From assembly GCF_035609205.1 (NCBI RefSeq), contig NZ_CP141184.1:6438501-6502500 (forward strand): a stretch of DNA of 64,000 nucleotides, in the 5' to 3' direction. Shown here piece after piece: positions 39,701 to 49,900 of this stretch. Below the pieces are notes generated by a model. The model saw nothing but the letters and a program-made list of their open reading frames with translations, was not told the DNA's origin and searched no databases. The translations under genes and the position numbers were made by a program. Positions within the stretch are counted from its first letter, which is position 1; every line of letters starts with the position of its first letter. The stretch is from Hymenobacter sp. GOD-10R. Lineage in GTDB: Bacteria; Bacteroidota; Bacteroidia; Cytophagales; Hymenobacteraceae.

Positions 39701-40156
39701 CGCACAAACCGCGTGCGCGTGTGCCCGAACGATGGTACCGGCACCTTCAGCCTCGGGCGAAACATAGCGGTTGGCGTACAGCCGGAAGGCATCGCCCTGG
39801 GTGACCTCGACGGCAATGGGACACTCGATTTTGTCACCGTCAACTACGGAAATGCAACGGCTAGCGTGCGTCTCAACCAAATGGTGTTAGCAAATGCCCC
39901 GGCCCATCTTACGCAGCAAGTAAGCGTGTACCCGAACCCGGCGCATACGTCGGTGCGCCTGTCGCTGCCCGCCGAGCTGGCCAAGCAGCGCGTGCAGGTG
40001 CAACTCGTCAACACCCTCGGCCAAACCGTGCTGACGCAAACCCTAGCTGCCCAAGCCACACCCGAACTAACCTTGGCGCCGCTGGCGGCCGGGGTTTATA
40101 GCTTACAGATCAGGACCAACCAAGGCGTCGTCACCAAGCGCTTGGTGGTCGAGTAA
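36746..40156 (+). CDS. P9: two-propeller T9SS-secreted FG-GAP protein with TIG domain
   Basis: 1136 aa. Signal peptide (1-38, ends AAYAQ), Ig-like (39-150), propeller 1 (about 155-500), IPT/TIG domain (505-580, ITSVSPASGAVGTTVVITG and PTQITVKVP), Ig-like (582-690), propeller 2 (about 705-1045), sorting tail (1048-1136). The blades of propeller 1 are irregular in their outer strands (VSLRTYLNNGNGTF, VNVQLNNGLGIF). Propeller 2 belongs to the C-terminal propeller type shared with P1, P5, P10 and P11. Blade 6 there ends VRVCPNDGTGTF, with a Cys-Pro in place of Arg-Leu. The 30 bases before the ATG resemble the leader of P4. Confidence 0.9.
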   Translation: MRLFSTFFRPALSKTEANLVQACRIGGLLLLTCAAYAQTPVVTSLSPGRNARSAPRTTDVSATFSQPLRDNPSTRQALKVFSAQTGGKKAGTTTVSGSTLSFNPDKDFKAGETVYATVTAEAQGANTTPVAPQLFQFTTATSPSPGIFNGGSDLPAIDGLRQVLTGDVDGDGDLDLLTLIDAAINVRLNNGNGTFGSDQAVVTTGTRNVILRMGLSDLDADGDLDLITWDLNLSVSLRTYLNNGNGTFTSSSQPTINGSSNNEILLGDVDADGDQDLLISSRNNTGPAVNVQLNNGLGIFSATPRQSPLSGSPSQLTLGDVDADGDLDLFVADYGNTVSVYLNDARGSFTSKQSITVLQSPTQLAVGDVDGDGDLDLLAAASQYDLGLKVVSLRLNDGTGTFSEAPDITVAANPRQLALGDVDGDGDLDLLTANDSFESAATTGTVSVRLNNGSGTFSGTQDVPIGTAIRYLAIGDLDNDGDLDLIGGTLENGVHVRLNQTPIAPTITSVSPASGAVGTTVVITGTNFQGVTRVTFNGVPEATFVVNSPTQITVKVPVGASTGPLVVTTAAASSGFLFTVTPSLQVASIVPARNAPAVPRTAPITVSFDQALNNSAATLGSLKMFSTQVEGRRASTTSISGNSLTFKPNTPLKPGETVFSTITTAAQSSNGQQNLARPYIFQLTAATAPASGLFGGNISSSLGPTPQSVAIGDVDGDGDLDLLSASVNTSRVSVRLNDGSGLYTGTQEVATGQAPASVVLGDVDSDGDLDLLTGNNGSGTVSVRLNNGNGLFSGSQEATAGPRPNGIALGDIDGDGDLDLLVANYNDITTTTSIVTVLLNDGSGTFTSSQTVSVRTRPLTIALGDVDGDGDLDFVTTSSSTYTASVRLNDGTGSFSGTQEVTVGSTPYAAILGDVDKDGDLDLLALSRNFNVNPADSVSMVHVRLNDGSGIFSGTQRVSVGQVVTGIALGDADGDGDLDLFAPNSRTNRVRVCPNDGTGTFSLGRNIAVGVQPEGIALGDLDGNGTLDFVTVNYGNATASVRLNQMVLANAPAHLTQQVSVYPNPAHTSVRLSLPAELAKQRVQVQLVNTLGQTVLTQTLAAQATPELTLAPLAAGVYSLQIRTNQGVVTKRLVVE

Positions 40157-40188
40157 TCCGCTTCTCTCTCTTACCATCCCACTTTCCT

Positions 40189-43100
40189 ATGAAGCTATTC
40201 TTTACTGTTTCCTCGTCTGCCAGTGGCAGGCGGGGGGCTAGGTTGGCGCGCGCTTTCGCAGCTGGCTTGTTGTGCCTGCTAACCAGTGCAGCGTACGCCC
40301 AACTATCGGTTATAAACCTCTCCCCCGCCCGCAACGCCCGTTCGGCGCCGCGCACGACGGACGTATCCGCGACCTTCAGTCAACCCTTAAGCAACAACGC
40401 CAGTACCCTAGGTGCCCTCAAGGTCTTCAGTGCACAGGCCGGTGGCCTGAAAGCCGGCACCGCCTCCGTTAGCAGCAACACGCTCAACTTCAACCCGAAC
40501 GCTGACTTCAAAGCCGGCGAAACGGTGTTTGCCACTGTGACTTCCGCCGCGCAGAGCAGTGGTGGCGCTCCGGTCGCGCCCCATGTCTTTCAGTTCACAA
40601 CCGCCACTGCTCCGGCCCCAGGTCTCTTTAGTGGCGGTTCTAATATCAGCCTCACTAATCCCGACGCCCTTGTTACGGGCGACATCGACGCGGACGGCGA
40701 CTTAGATTTAATTATCCGGCCTTTCGAGTCTAGTACATTAGCGGTGCGCCTTAATGATGGCAAGGGCACTTTCAGTAATGGCATCAATGTCCCGGTAGGC
40801 TTCAGCATTCATACACTAAAGCTAGGTGATGTTGATAATGATGGCGACCTAGATCTGTTTACCATCACGGCTACTAAGGGAGTGAGCATTCACCGAAATG
40901 ATGGAACGGGCAATTTCAATACCGTCCCGGAAGTGTTGGTCGGTGTTGCCGGGAAATATCCTATTGGACAAGCCCTAGGGGACCTAGACGCTGATGGCGA
41001 CCTCGACTTGCTTATCGCGAGTCAATCCGATTTCGTCAGTGTATGCCTGAACGATGGCAACGGCACCTTCGCGATTACGCAAGACGTGGCTACTTTAACG
41101 GGCGCCGATGGCATTACACTCGGTGATTTGGATGGGGATGGAGACCTAGACTTAGTTACCTCTCCCGACGGCTTCGGTTTTCCCGCTGTGAGCGTACGCT
41201 TCAACGACGGACAGGGCCGTTTCTCAGGCACGCTGAATGTCCCAAGTAAGGGGCTACCCTACAATGTGGTTCTCGGTGATGTAGACGGCGACGGCGACCT
41301 AGACTTGGTCATTGCCAATGAACGCAGTAGCAGAGACGGCGGCTACGTTGATAATTCTGTCAGCATTCGGCTGAACAATGGCAGTGGTGCTTTCAACGAA
41401 TCCAAGGAAGTACCGCTCGAAGCTATTATTACAGAAGTGCAGCTAAGTGATATTGACGGGGATAGTGATTTGGATATGGCTATAGCTAATTCTTTTTCTA
41501 CGACGTTGGTGCGCGTAAATGATGGCAACGGCAACTTCAGCGGCACGCAAGTGCTTCCTATTGCCTCCACGCGAGCCGTGGCGTTTGGCGATGTAGACGG
41601 CGATAATGACCTGGATTTGCTCATTGCTTCTAGCGGTACAGGCAGCGCCGTAAATGTGCGCCTGAACCAGGCTCCTCCCAGCCCTGTTCTCACGAATGTT
41701 TCGCCAAACACCGCACCTGTAGGTGGCCGCGTGGTTATCACGGGCAATAACTTTCTCACGACCAGTAGCATCACCTTCAACGGCATAGCTGCTGATAGCT
41801 TTCAGATCGTCTTGAATACCCAATTGATTGCGTTTGTGCCGGTGGGCGCTACTTCTGGTCCGTTGGTAGTTACGTCCACTTCCGGACCTAGCAACGAGTT
41901 GCCGTTCACGGTTGGTCCCACGCCTACGGTGGTTTCCACTTCACCGAAAGCAAATGCGCTGGCTGTCCCTCGCACGTCGCCTATTGAGCTCACCTTTGAT
42001 CGGGAGTTGGTTTCCACGCCCGCTACGCTAACTTCTTTGCGCGTAAGCGGCAATCAATCTAGAGGTTTCGACCTCGCAACCGTGAGTGGTAACAAGCTCT
42101 CTTCCAATCGGAGTGGCACCTATAAGCCGGGCGAGACCGTTTTCGTCACCTTGAGCGCTAACCCTACCAGCAACAGCAGCCAAGTATTTTGGAAGCCGTA
42201 CGTGTTCCAGTTCACGGCGGCTACAGCCCCCGCCACGGGCATGTTCAGTGGTGGCTCCGACCCTGCAGTATTAGGAAACCCGCAGAGCGTCGCTATCGGC
42301 GACCTCGACCGTGACGGTGACCTCGATCTTGCTGTTGTGGACAACCCTGCGAGCTCGTCACTCATGGGCTCGGCGAGTGTCCGCATCAACAACGGAGCTG
42401 GTGTGTTCACGACCGTTGGGTACGTGTCGGTGGGGCGCGGACCGTACCAAATTGTCTTGGCGGATACGAACTTTGATGGGCTGCAGGACATCTTCACGGC
42501 CAACTCCAGCCACGACCCCGGCGCCACGGGCACGGTGAGTGTGCGTCGCAGCCTAGGTTTTGGCAACTACTACGTAGCCGACCAGGAGGTGCCCGTGGGC
42601 ACGAACCCCCACGGCTTAGCCCTCGGTGACCTCAACGGCGACGGAGAGTTAGACATCGTGGCAGCCAACTACACCGCTGGCACGAGTACAGCCACGAGCA
42701 CCGTGAGTGTGCGGCTAAAAGGGAGACCTTATTTTGCCACAACGGGCCAGGAAGTAGTAGTAGGCAGCCGACCGCTAAATGTAGTCTTGGGCGACCTAGA
42801 TAGCGACGGCGACCTCGACCTAGTAACCAGCAGCTCCAACGGCACCACCGCCAGCGTACGCTTCAACGATGGCCTAGGTACGTTCTCAGGTAATCTGGAA
42901 GTATCCGTTGGCTTCAATCCGCACCAAGTGGTGCTGGGCGATGTGGACGGCGACGGTGACCTGGACCTGCTCACGGCCAACTACTACGACTACACCAACC
43001 CGCGCAACGACTACACCAGCAGCGTAGTGGCTGTGCGCCTCAACGACGGCAAAGGGGCCTTCTCGGGTACCCAGCAAGTAAGCGTCGGTCAGGGCGCCAA

Positions 43101-43641
43101 CAGCTTGGCGCTAGGTGATGCCGATGGAGACGGCGACCTAGACCTGTTTGCTACCAATGAGCTCACTAATAGCATCAGCGTACGACTGAACAATGGAGCG
43201 GGCATCTTCAGCGGCACCCAGCAAGTAGCCGTCGGCAACACGCCCACGAGCATCGCCCTCGGCGACCTCGACGGCGATGGCACCCTCGACCTAGCTACTG
43301 CCAACTACGGCGGCTCGACCGCCAGTGTCCGTCTGAACCAGGCGCTTGGCTCCGCCAAGGTACTAGCCAACGCTCCGGCCCGGTTGGTTGAGCAAGTAGA
43401 GTTGTACCCCAACCCGGCGCATACGTCTGCCTGGCTTCAGCTTCCCACGGTGCTCAGCAAGCAAGGGGTACAGGTGAATGTGCTCAATGCCCTGGGGCAA
43501 ACGGTTCTTAGCCGGCAGTTTGGAGCGAGCGAGGCAGCGAATACGCCGGAGCTACCGCTCGGCACTTTGGCAGCGGGCTTGTACACTGTTCAGCTGCGCA
43601 CCGGTGAAGGCTTGATCACCAAACGCCTCGCCGTAAAATAA
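40189..43641 (+). CDS. P10: two-propeller T9SS-secreted FG-GAP protein with TIG domain
   Basis: 1150 aa. Signal peptide (about 1-37, ends AAYAQ), Ig-like (38-150), propeller 1 (about 158-494), TIG (497-576), a strongly diverged Ig-like domain (578-680, lacking the GGKKAG motif), propeller 2 (about 695-1052) and sorting tail (1060-1150, LYPNPAHTSAWLQLP, ends KRLAVK). In propeller 2, blade 2 has lost the calcium loop (DTNFDGLQD) and blade 3 ends VRLKGRPYFAT in place of RLNNGNGTF. Blade 5 carries the long loop NYYDYTNPRNDYTSS seen also in P11. Last gene before a hairpin, so probably the end of the P6-P10 transcript; only 32 bp separate it from P9. Confidence 0.9.
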   Translation: MKLFFTVSSSASGRRGARLARAFAAGLLCLLTSAAYAQLSVINLSPARNARSAPRTTDVSATFSQPLSNNASTLGALKVFSAQAGGLKAGTASVSSNTLNFNPNADFKAGETVFATVTSAAQSSGGAPVAPHVFQFTTATAPAPGLFSGGSNISLTNPDALVTGDIDADGDLDLIIRPFESSTLAVRLNDGKGTFSNGINVPVGFSIHTLKLGDVDNDGDLDLFTITATKGVSIHRNDGTGNFNTVPEVLVGVAGKYPIGQALGDLDADGDLDLLIASQSDFVSVCLNDGNGTFAITQDVATLTGADGITLGDLDGDGDLDLVTSPDGFGFPAVSVRFNDGQGRFSGTLNVPSKGLPYNVVLGDVDGDGDLDLVIANERSSRDGGYVDNSVSIRLNNGSGAFNESKEVPLEAIITEVQLSDIDGDSDLDMAIANSFSTTLVRVNDGNGNFSGTQVLPIASTRAVAFGDVDGDNDLDLLIASSGTGSAVNVRLNQAPPSPVLTNVSPNTAPVGGRVVITGNNFLTTSSITFNGIAADSFQIVLNTQLIAFVPVGATSGPLVVTSTSGPSNELPFTVGPTPTVVSTSPKANALAVPRTSPIELTFDRELVSTPATLTSLRVSGNQSRGFDLATVSGNKLSSNRSGTYKPGETVFVTLSANPTSNSSQVFWKPYVFQFTAATAPATGMFSGGSDPAVLGNPQSVAIGDLDRDGDLDLAVVDNPASSSLMGSASVRINNGAGVFTTVGYVSVGRGPYQIVLADTNFDGLQDIFTANSSHDPGATGTVSVRRSLGFGNYYVADQEVPVGTNPHGLALGDLNGDGELDIVAANYTAGTSTATSTVSVRLKGRPYFATTGQEVVVGSRPLNVVLGDLDSDGDLDLVTSSSNGTTASVRFNDGLGTFSGNLEVSVGFNPHQVVLGDVDGDGDLDLLTANYYDYTNPRNDYTSSVVAVRLNDGKGAFSGTQQVSVGQGANSLALGDADGDGDLDLFATNELTNSISVRLNNGAGIFSGTQQVAVGNTPTSIALGDLDGDGTLDLATANYGGSTASVRLNQALGSAKVLANAPARLVEQVELYPNPAHTSAWLQLPTVLSKQGVQVNVLNALGQTVLSRQFGASEAANTPELPLGTLAAGLYTVQLRTGEGLITKRLAVK

Positions 43642-43667
43642 CATCAAGCCGCTTCTTTTCCCTTACC

Positions 43668-43713
43668 AAAGGCCGCACAGCCAGCTTTCTTCGGCGCTAG
43701 CTGTGCGGCCTTT
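43668..43713 (+). terminator. terminator of P10
   Basis: Exact 13-bp arms aaaggccgcacag (43668-43680) and ctgtgcggccttt (43701-43713) with a 20-base loop and a T-run. A second small inverted repeat (gcttagcc/ggctaagc, 43731-43738/43745-43752) follows. The rest up to 43953 is very AT-rich (43755-43820) and probably holds the P11 promoter. Confidence 0.8.
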
Positions 43714-43953
43714 TAGATTACTGCTCGGCCGCTTAGCCAACTAGGGCTAAGCAACAGAATTATAATTATTCATAAATAATATAACTATAACTTCTTTTAA
43801 TATCACTTATATCAATAAATGAATAAGTTTACCGCTCTTCTCCGGGCTACTAACAACTGCTTCTTTCACGGGGCACCGCAAGCGCTCAGCTTACGACAGC
43901 TGTTCTATCGAGTTATCTCTTCTAGTAGTTCCTTCCTCTCCCTACCGTTTGCT

Positions 43954-46900
43954 ATGAATCAAACCCATACTCCTAAACCTACCACATATCAGGTGGTAGG
44001 AGCTACTTCGCGCCATCTGCTTCGGGGTGGGCTTGTCGTAGCGCTACTTGCCCAGGCCACCCTTGGCCACGCCCAAACTCCGACGGTGACCAGCCTGACG
44101 CCGGTACGCAATGCCAACTCGGCGCCGCTCACCACCAACGTCGCCGTGGGCTTCAGCCAGCCGCTAAGCACCAACGCGGCTACCCAGCAAGCGCTGAAGG
44201 TGTTTAGCGCGCAATCGGGTGGCAAAAAGGCGGGCACGGCCACCGTCAGCGGCAGTACGCTCACCTTTGACCCAAGCACCGACCTTAAAGCGGGCGAAAA
44301 GGTATTCGGCACCGTCACGGCGGCAGCCCAGAGCAGCGGCGGCGTAGCCGCCCGGCCCCACGTCTTTCAGTTTACCACGGCTGTTGTACCTAGCCTCGGT
44401 ACTTTCCAAGGCAGCGGTGGCGTGGCCGTCGGCAATGAGCCCAAGGACGTAGCGGTCGGCGACATCGACGGCGATGGCGACATCGACCTGGTAGCGGCCT
44501 GCTGGAATTACGGCAGTGGCGTGGCCAGTGTGCGCCTGAACAATGGCAACGGCACCTTCAGCGGCAGCCAAAATATAGCCCTCGAAACCAACCCGTTGAG
44601 CGTCGTGCTCGGCGACGTAGACAGCGACGGCGACCTAGACCTGCTAGCACTCAACAACAACTTCGGCTACAGCACCGTCAGCATCCGGCTCAATAACGGC
44701 GCGGGCGCGTTCAGCGGTACCCAACAAGCATCGGTAGCGTGGTCTTCCCAAGACCTAGCCGTGGGCGACATCGACGGCGACGGTGACCTCGACTTATTGG
44801 CCGCAGGCTCCAACCTGTCTGCGCCGGGCAGCCTGATCAGCATCCGCCTGAACAACGGGCAAGGTGCCTTCACGGGCAGTCAGGAACTTAGCATCCCTGG
44901 CTCTACGACCAGCATCAGCCTCGGCGACCTAGATAACGACGGCGACCTCGACCTAGCCGCGGCCAGCGCCGACAACCTGGTGCGCGTGCGGCTAAACAAC
45001 GGCCAAGGCATTTTCGAGGGCACGCAGCAAGTGAGCGTCGGCTCGAACCCAACTCATTTAGCACTAGGTGACATCGACGGCGACGGCGACCTGGACCTGG
45101 TAACCGCGAACAACAGCGGCGGCACGGCCAGTGTGCGCCTGAACAGCGGCAACAGTACCTTCGGCGGCAACCAGGAAGTAACCTTACCAGAAAACCCAAC
45201 CAGCGTCACGCTCGGCGATGTCGACGGCGACCAGGACCTTGATTTAATAGCGGCTGGCAGCAACGCCAGCGTACGTTTGAACAATGGTCAAGGCACATTC
45301 ACAGGTACCCAGCAAGTTACTATCGACGGCTATCTCAGCCAAGTGACCCTAGCCGACGTGGACGGCGACAAAGACCTCGACCTGCTCGCTACCACGTACG
45401 CGGCGGTAAACGTGCGCTTGAATCAAAACCTAACTGCCCCGGTGGTGGCCAACGTGACGCCTAGCGCGGGTACGGTAGGCAGCACCGCCGTCATTACTGG
45501 CACGGGCCTGATCGGGGCTACCAGCGTGACATTCAATGGGGTACCGGCCACCAACTTTGTGGTGAACTCAGCCATCCAGATTACCGCCACAGTGCCCGCC
45601 GGCGCCACCTCCGGCCCGCTGGTCGTGACGACTCCGCTGGGTAGTAGCAACGGCGTATCGTTCATCGTGGGTCCGCTCATGACCGTCACGGGCATTACGC
45701 CACCACGCAACGCACGGGCTGTTGCGCGCACGTCGCCAGTGGCTGTCACGTTCAGCCAACCCTTAAATACCAGCACGGCTACCCAGCAAGCGTTACGCGT
45801 ATTCAGCCAACAAGCAGGCGGCAAGAAAGCGGGCACCGCCACCATCAGCGGCAACACTTTGACGTTTGCGCCCGGCAGCGGCTTTAGGCCAGGCGAAACG
45901 GTGTTCGGGTCGGTCACGACGGTTGCCCAAAGCACCAGCAACGCGACCCTAGGTTCGCCCCAGGTGTTTCAGTTTACAACGGCGGCAGCAGCTAGCCCCG
46001 GCACGTTCGCGGGCGGCTCCGAGGTAAGCGTCGGCTCCAAGCCCCAAAACGTAGTCCTCGGCGACGTGGATGGCGATGGTGATTTAGACATGATGACGGC
46101 TAACAATAGCTCCACTAACCTCATCAGTGGCCTTGTAAGCCTGCGGCTGAACAACGGTGACGGCACCTACGACAACACCTACAGCAATGAACGAGAAATA
46201 AACGTCGGTCCAGGTCCCTACAACCTGGTGCTCGGCGACGTGGACGGCGATGGTGACCTAGATTTGCTCTCGGCCAGTGCCAACGGCAACACCATCAGTG
46301 TCCGGCTGAACGACGGCAAAGGTATTTTCGTCGGCAACAGCAGCACCCCCTTCTCGGGCGCCCAAGAAGTGTACGTGGAGAGCAGCCCGCACGCCCTAGC
46401 CTTAGGCGACGTTGACGGCGACGGCGACCTGGATCTGCTAGCGGCTAACTACACTTCTGCCACATCTTCTACGGGCAGCACCGTGAGCATACGCCTCAAC
46501 AACGGCAGTGGCTTATTCAGCGGCGGCTCGGAAGTGGCGGTAGGCTCGCGCCCGACGGCCCTGGCCCTCGGCGACCTCGACAACGATGGCGACCTAGATC
46601 TGGTGGTGCCTTCCTCCAACTCCTTCTCTGTGGGCGTGCGCTTCAACAACGGCGGTGGCACCTTTAGCGGTACCCAAACGGTGAATGTTGCGAACAACCC
46701 AGAAGCCGTAGCCCTAGGCGACGTAGACGGCGACGGCGACCTGGATCTGCTGACCGGCAACACCGGCACCAACAGCGTGAGCGTCCGCCTGAACGATGGC
46801 AGCGGCGCCTTCAGCGGCACCCAGAACGTGACGGTGGCCGACGGTCCGCGCAGCCTTAATCTAGCCGATGTGGACGGCGACGGCGACCTGGACTTTGTGA

Positions 46901-49900
46901 CCGCCAGCTACGGCCGCGTTTCCTTTAGCGGCATCATCAACGGTACCACCGCCAGCGTGCGGATCAACAATGGCAGCGGCGTTTTCTCGGGCACTCAGAA
47001 CGTAACCGTCGGCACGCAACCAAACGGCGTGGCCGTGGGCGACGTGGATAATGATGGCGACCTAGATTTCGTGACGGCCAACACTGTCAGCAATACGGTG
47101 AGCGTACGCCTGAACCAGGTCTTGGCTGGTCCCACTATCACGAGCCTCACGCCTATTGCAGGCCCTGTTGGCAGCACCGTCGTGATTACGGGCACCAACT
47201 TTCTGAACGCTAGCAACTCGGGCGTAACGGTGAGCAGCGTCACCTTTAATGGCACACCCGCACCGGGCTTCGTCGTTAATTCGGCCACCCAAATTACCGT
47301 AGCCGTGCCGGCAGGCGCTACGACGGGGCCAGTAGTGGTGAACACGACGATTGGCGCTAGCAACGCAGTGCTCTTCACGGTAGCGCCCCGCCCAATCGTA
47401 ACGGCCGTTTCGCCGACGCGCAACGCCCCAGCGGCACCGCGCACCACCGCGGTAGCTGTCACCTACGATCAGCCGCTGAGCAACAACGCCGTTACCCAGC
47501 AAGGTATTAGAGTGTTTAGCTTCCAAGCTGGCGGCAAGAAAGCGGGCACGGCTACGGTCAGTGGCAACACGCTGACTCTGACGCCTGCTACTGGCTTCAA
47601 GGCCGGCGAAACGGTGTTCACTTCCGTTACCCCAACGGTACAGGGCAGCATCGGCAACTTAGCTTTACCACAGGTCTTCCAGTTCACTACAGCCACTAAT
47701 CCCAGCACCGGCACCTTCTTCGGCGGCACCGATTTTACAATTGGAACAGCATCTAATGAGATTGTAACGGCCGATGCCGATGGCGATGGCGACCTGGATC
47801 TGCTCACGGCGACCCAAGGGAACGTCACCATTCGTTTCAACAATGGCAATGGCACCTTCAGCACGGCTCAGATAATCATTCAGGGCCGCAACTATGTGGG
47901 GGTTCAGGTTGGCGACTTAGATAACGACACTGATCTGGACTTAGTAACGATTGCTGCCGGCGGCTTTCTGGATGTACTACTGAACAATGGTAACGGCACC
48001 TTCACGCCGCCGCTATTCTCAATAGCCGATTATAACACTACTGTCAGCCTCGGCGACGTCGACGGCGATGGTGACCTCGACCTGCTTACGACCAATGTTG
48101 CTGGTTCACTGGTCGTGTATCGTAATGAGGGCAATGGCAGTTTCGCCAATGGCATGTCCAACGGCGTGTCGATCAGCGGAGGGAGTCGCTCTGCTATCGG
48201 CGACGTGGATGGCGACGGCGACTTGGATGTTTTGGTAGCCGTGAATGCAGCTAACAGTGGCGTGAGCATTCGCTTCAATAACGGCGCGGGCGTTTTCAAT
48301 ACGCAGCAATTTGCCAGCGTAGGCAGCTATGCCGCGAGTGTCGCTCTCGGCGACCTGGATGCGGACGGCGACCTGGATCTGGTGACGGTTAGTAATACGA
48401 CAGGTTTAGCCAGCGTGCGGTTGAATGATGGCAAGGGAACCTTCTCGGGCACGCAGGAAGTAGCCATTGGCAATGGCTCCGTGAGTGTGCGCCTGAGTGA
48501 CGTAGATGGCAACGGCGCCCTTGACCTGCTCACAACCAACTCCAGGGCCAATACTGTGAGCGTGCGCCTGAATGATGGCACCGGCAAGTTCACCCTGAGC
48601 ACCGGCCAGGAAGTAGCCGTGGGCGCTACTCCCACCAACCTAGCCCTCGGCGACCTGGACGGTGACGGCACACTCGACCTGCTCACGACAAATGCCACCA
48701 ACGTGAGCGTGCGCCTGAACCAGAACCAGCCGCTCCCAGCCCTGGCCAACGTAGCGCCCGCGCTTAGCGCGGTGGGCAACGCCGTGGTGATTACGGGCAC
48801 GAATCTGTCGCAAACCACCAAAGTCACCTTCAACGGCACTCCCGTAAAGGAAATACTCGCCGCTTCGGCCACCCAACTCACGGTAGTAGTGCCCGAGGGT
48901 GCCACTACCGGCGCCCTCGTGGTAACCACAACGGCTGGCGTTAGCAACAGTCTCCCGATAACCTTGGTGCCAGCCGTAGCGGTAGCTACGCTCACGCCAA
49001 AGCGCAACGCGCCCGCTGCGCCGCGCAACACGGCCGTGGCCGTCACGTTCACGCAGCCTCTAAGCAACACGCCCGCTACGCAAGCGGCCCTGAAGGTTTT
49101 CGGCTCGCAAGGCGGTAAGCAAGCGGGTACCACCACGCTCAGCGGCAGCACCCTGTCGTTTGCGCCAGCTACGCCCTTCCGCGCGGGCGAGACGGTATTT
49201 GCTTCGGTAAGCAGCACGGCCCAAGGCGCCAGCGGCGTATCGGTACTACCCCACGTATTCCAATTTACGACGGCCACCAGCGCTTCGCCGGGTACATTCA
49301 ACGGGGGCAGTGACCTGAACACGGCTGTCCAGATCGGCGGCAACAACACGACATTTCTAGACCTAGCTACCGGCGACATCGACGGCGACGGCGACCTAGA
49401 TCTGCTGACTCTTCACTCCAATACATCTAGTAATGGCGTGGTAAGCATCCGCTTGAATGTTGGCAACGGCACATACGGCAGCGCGCAGCAAGTATCGGTA
49501 GGGATCTATGCCCAGGAATTACTACTAAGCGACGTAGACAGTGACGGTGATCTAGATCTGCTGACGGTCAACTACGCCGGCTCCATCAGCGTGCGCCTGA
49601 ACAACGGCACGGGCACCTTCAGCAATGGGCAGGATGCCTCGGCTGCCAATGCCGCGACGACGGCGACAACCGGCGACGTAGATGGCGACGGTGACCAGGA
49701 CTTGCTGGTTTATGCGTCTTCCTCCAATCAGGTGTACGTGCTGTTCAACAACGGGGCAGGCGTTTTCTCGAGTGCCCAAACCGTAGCGGCTAATACCAAC
49801 GTCTCCACCATGGTCTTAGGAGATGCCGACAACGACGGCGACCTCGACTTACTCTTGAATAGCGCAACCACTGGCGTCAGCGTCCGCCTGAACAATGGAC

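Noticed and set aside
43819..43953. ATG at 43819 as the start of P11
   Set aside because: Possible but less likely: it adds 45 residues before the signal peptide, whereas the ATG at 43954 gives an N-terminus like that of P1 (MNQ-S/T).
48327..49379. Long minus-strand open frames inside the array (for example 48327-49379, 9469-10428, 24403-25242) coding for Ser-Arg-Pro rich proteins
   Set aside because: They are the antisense reading of the DGDGDLDL-coding repeats (giving SRSRSPSPSTSPS-like strings), occur in every gene of the array in the same register, and have no start or family support.
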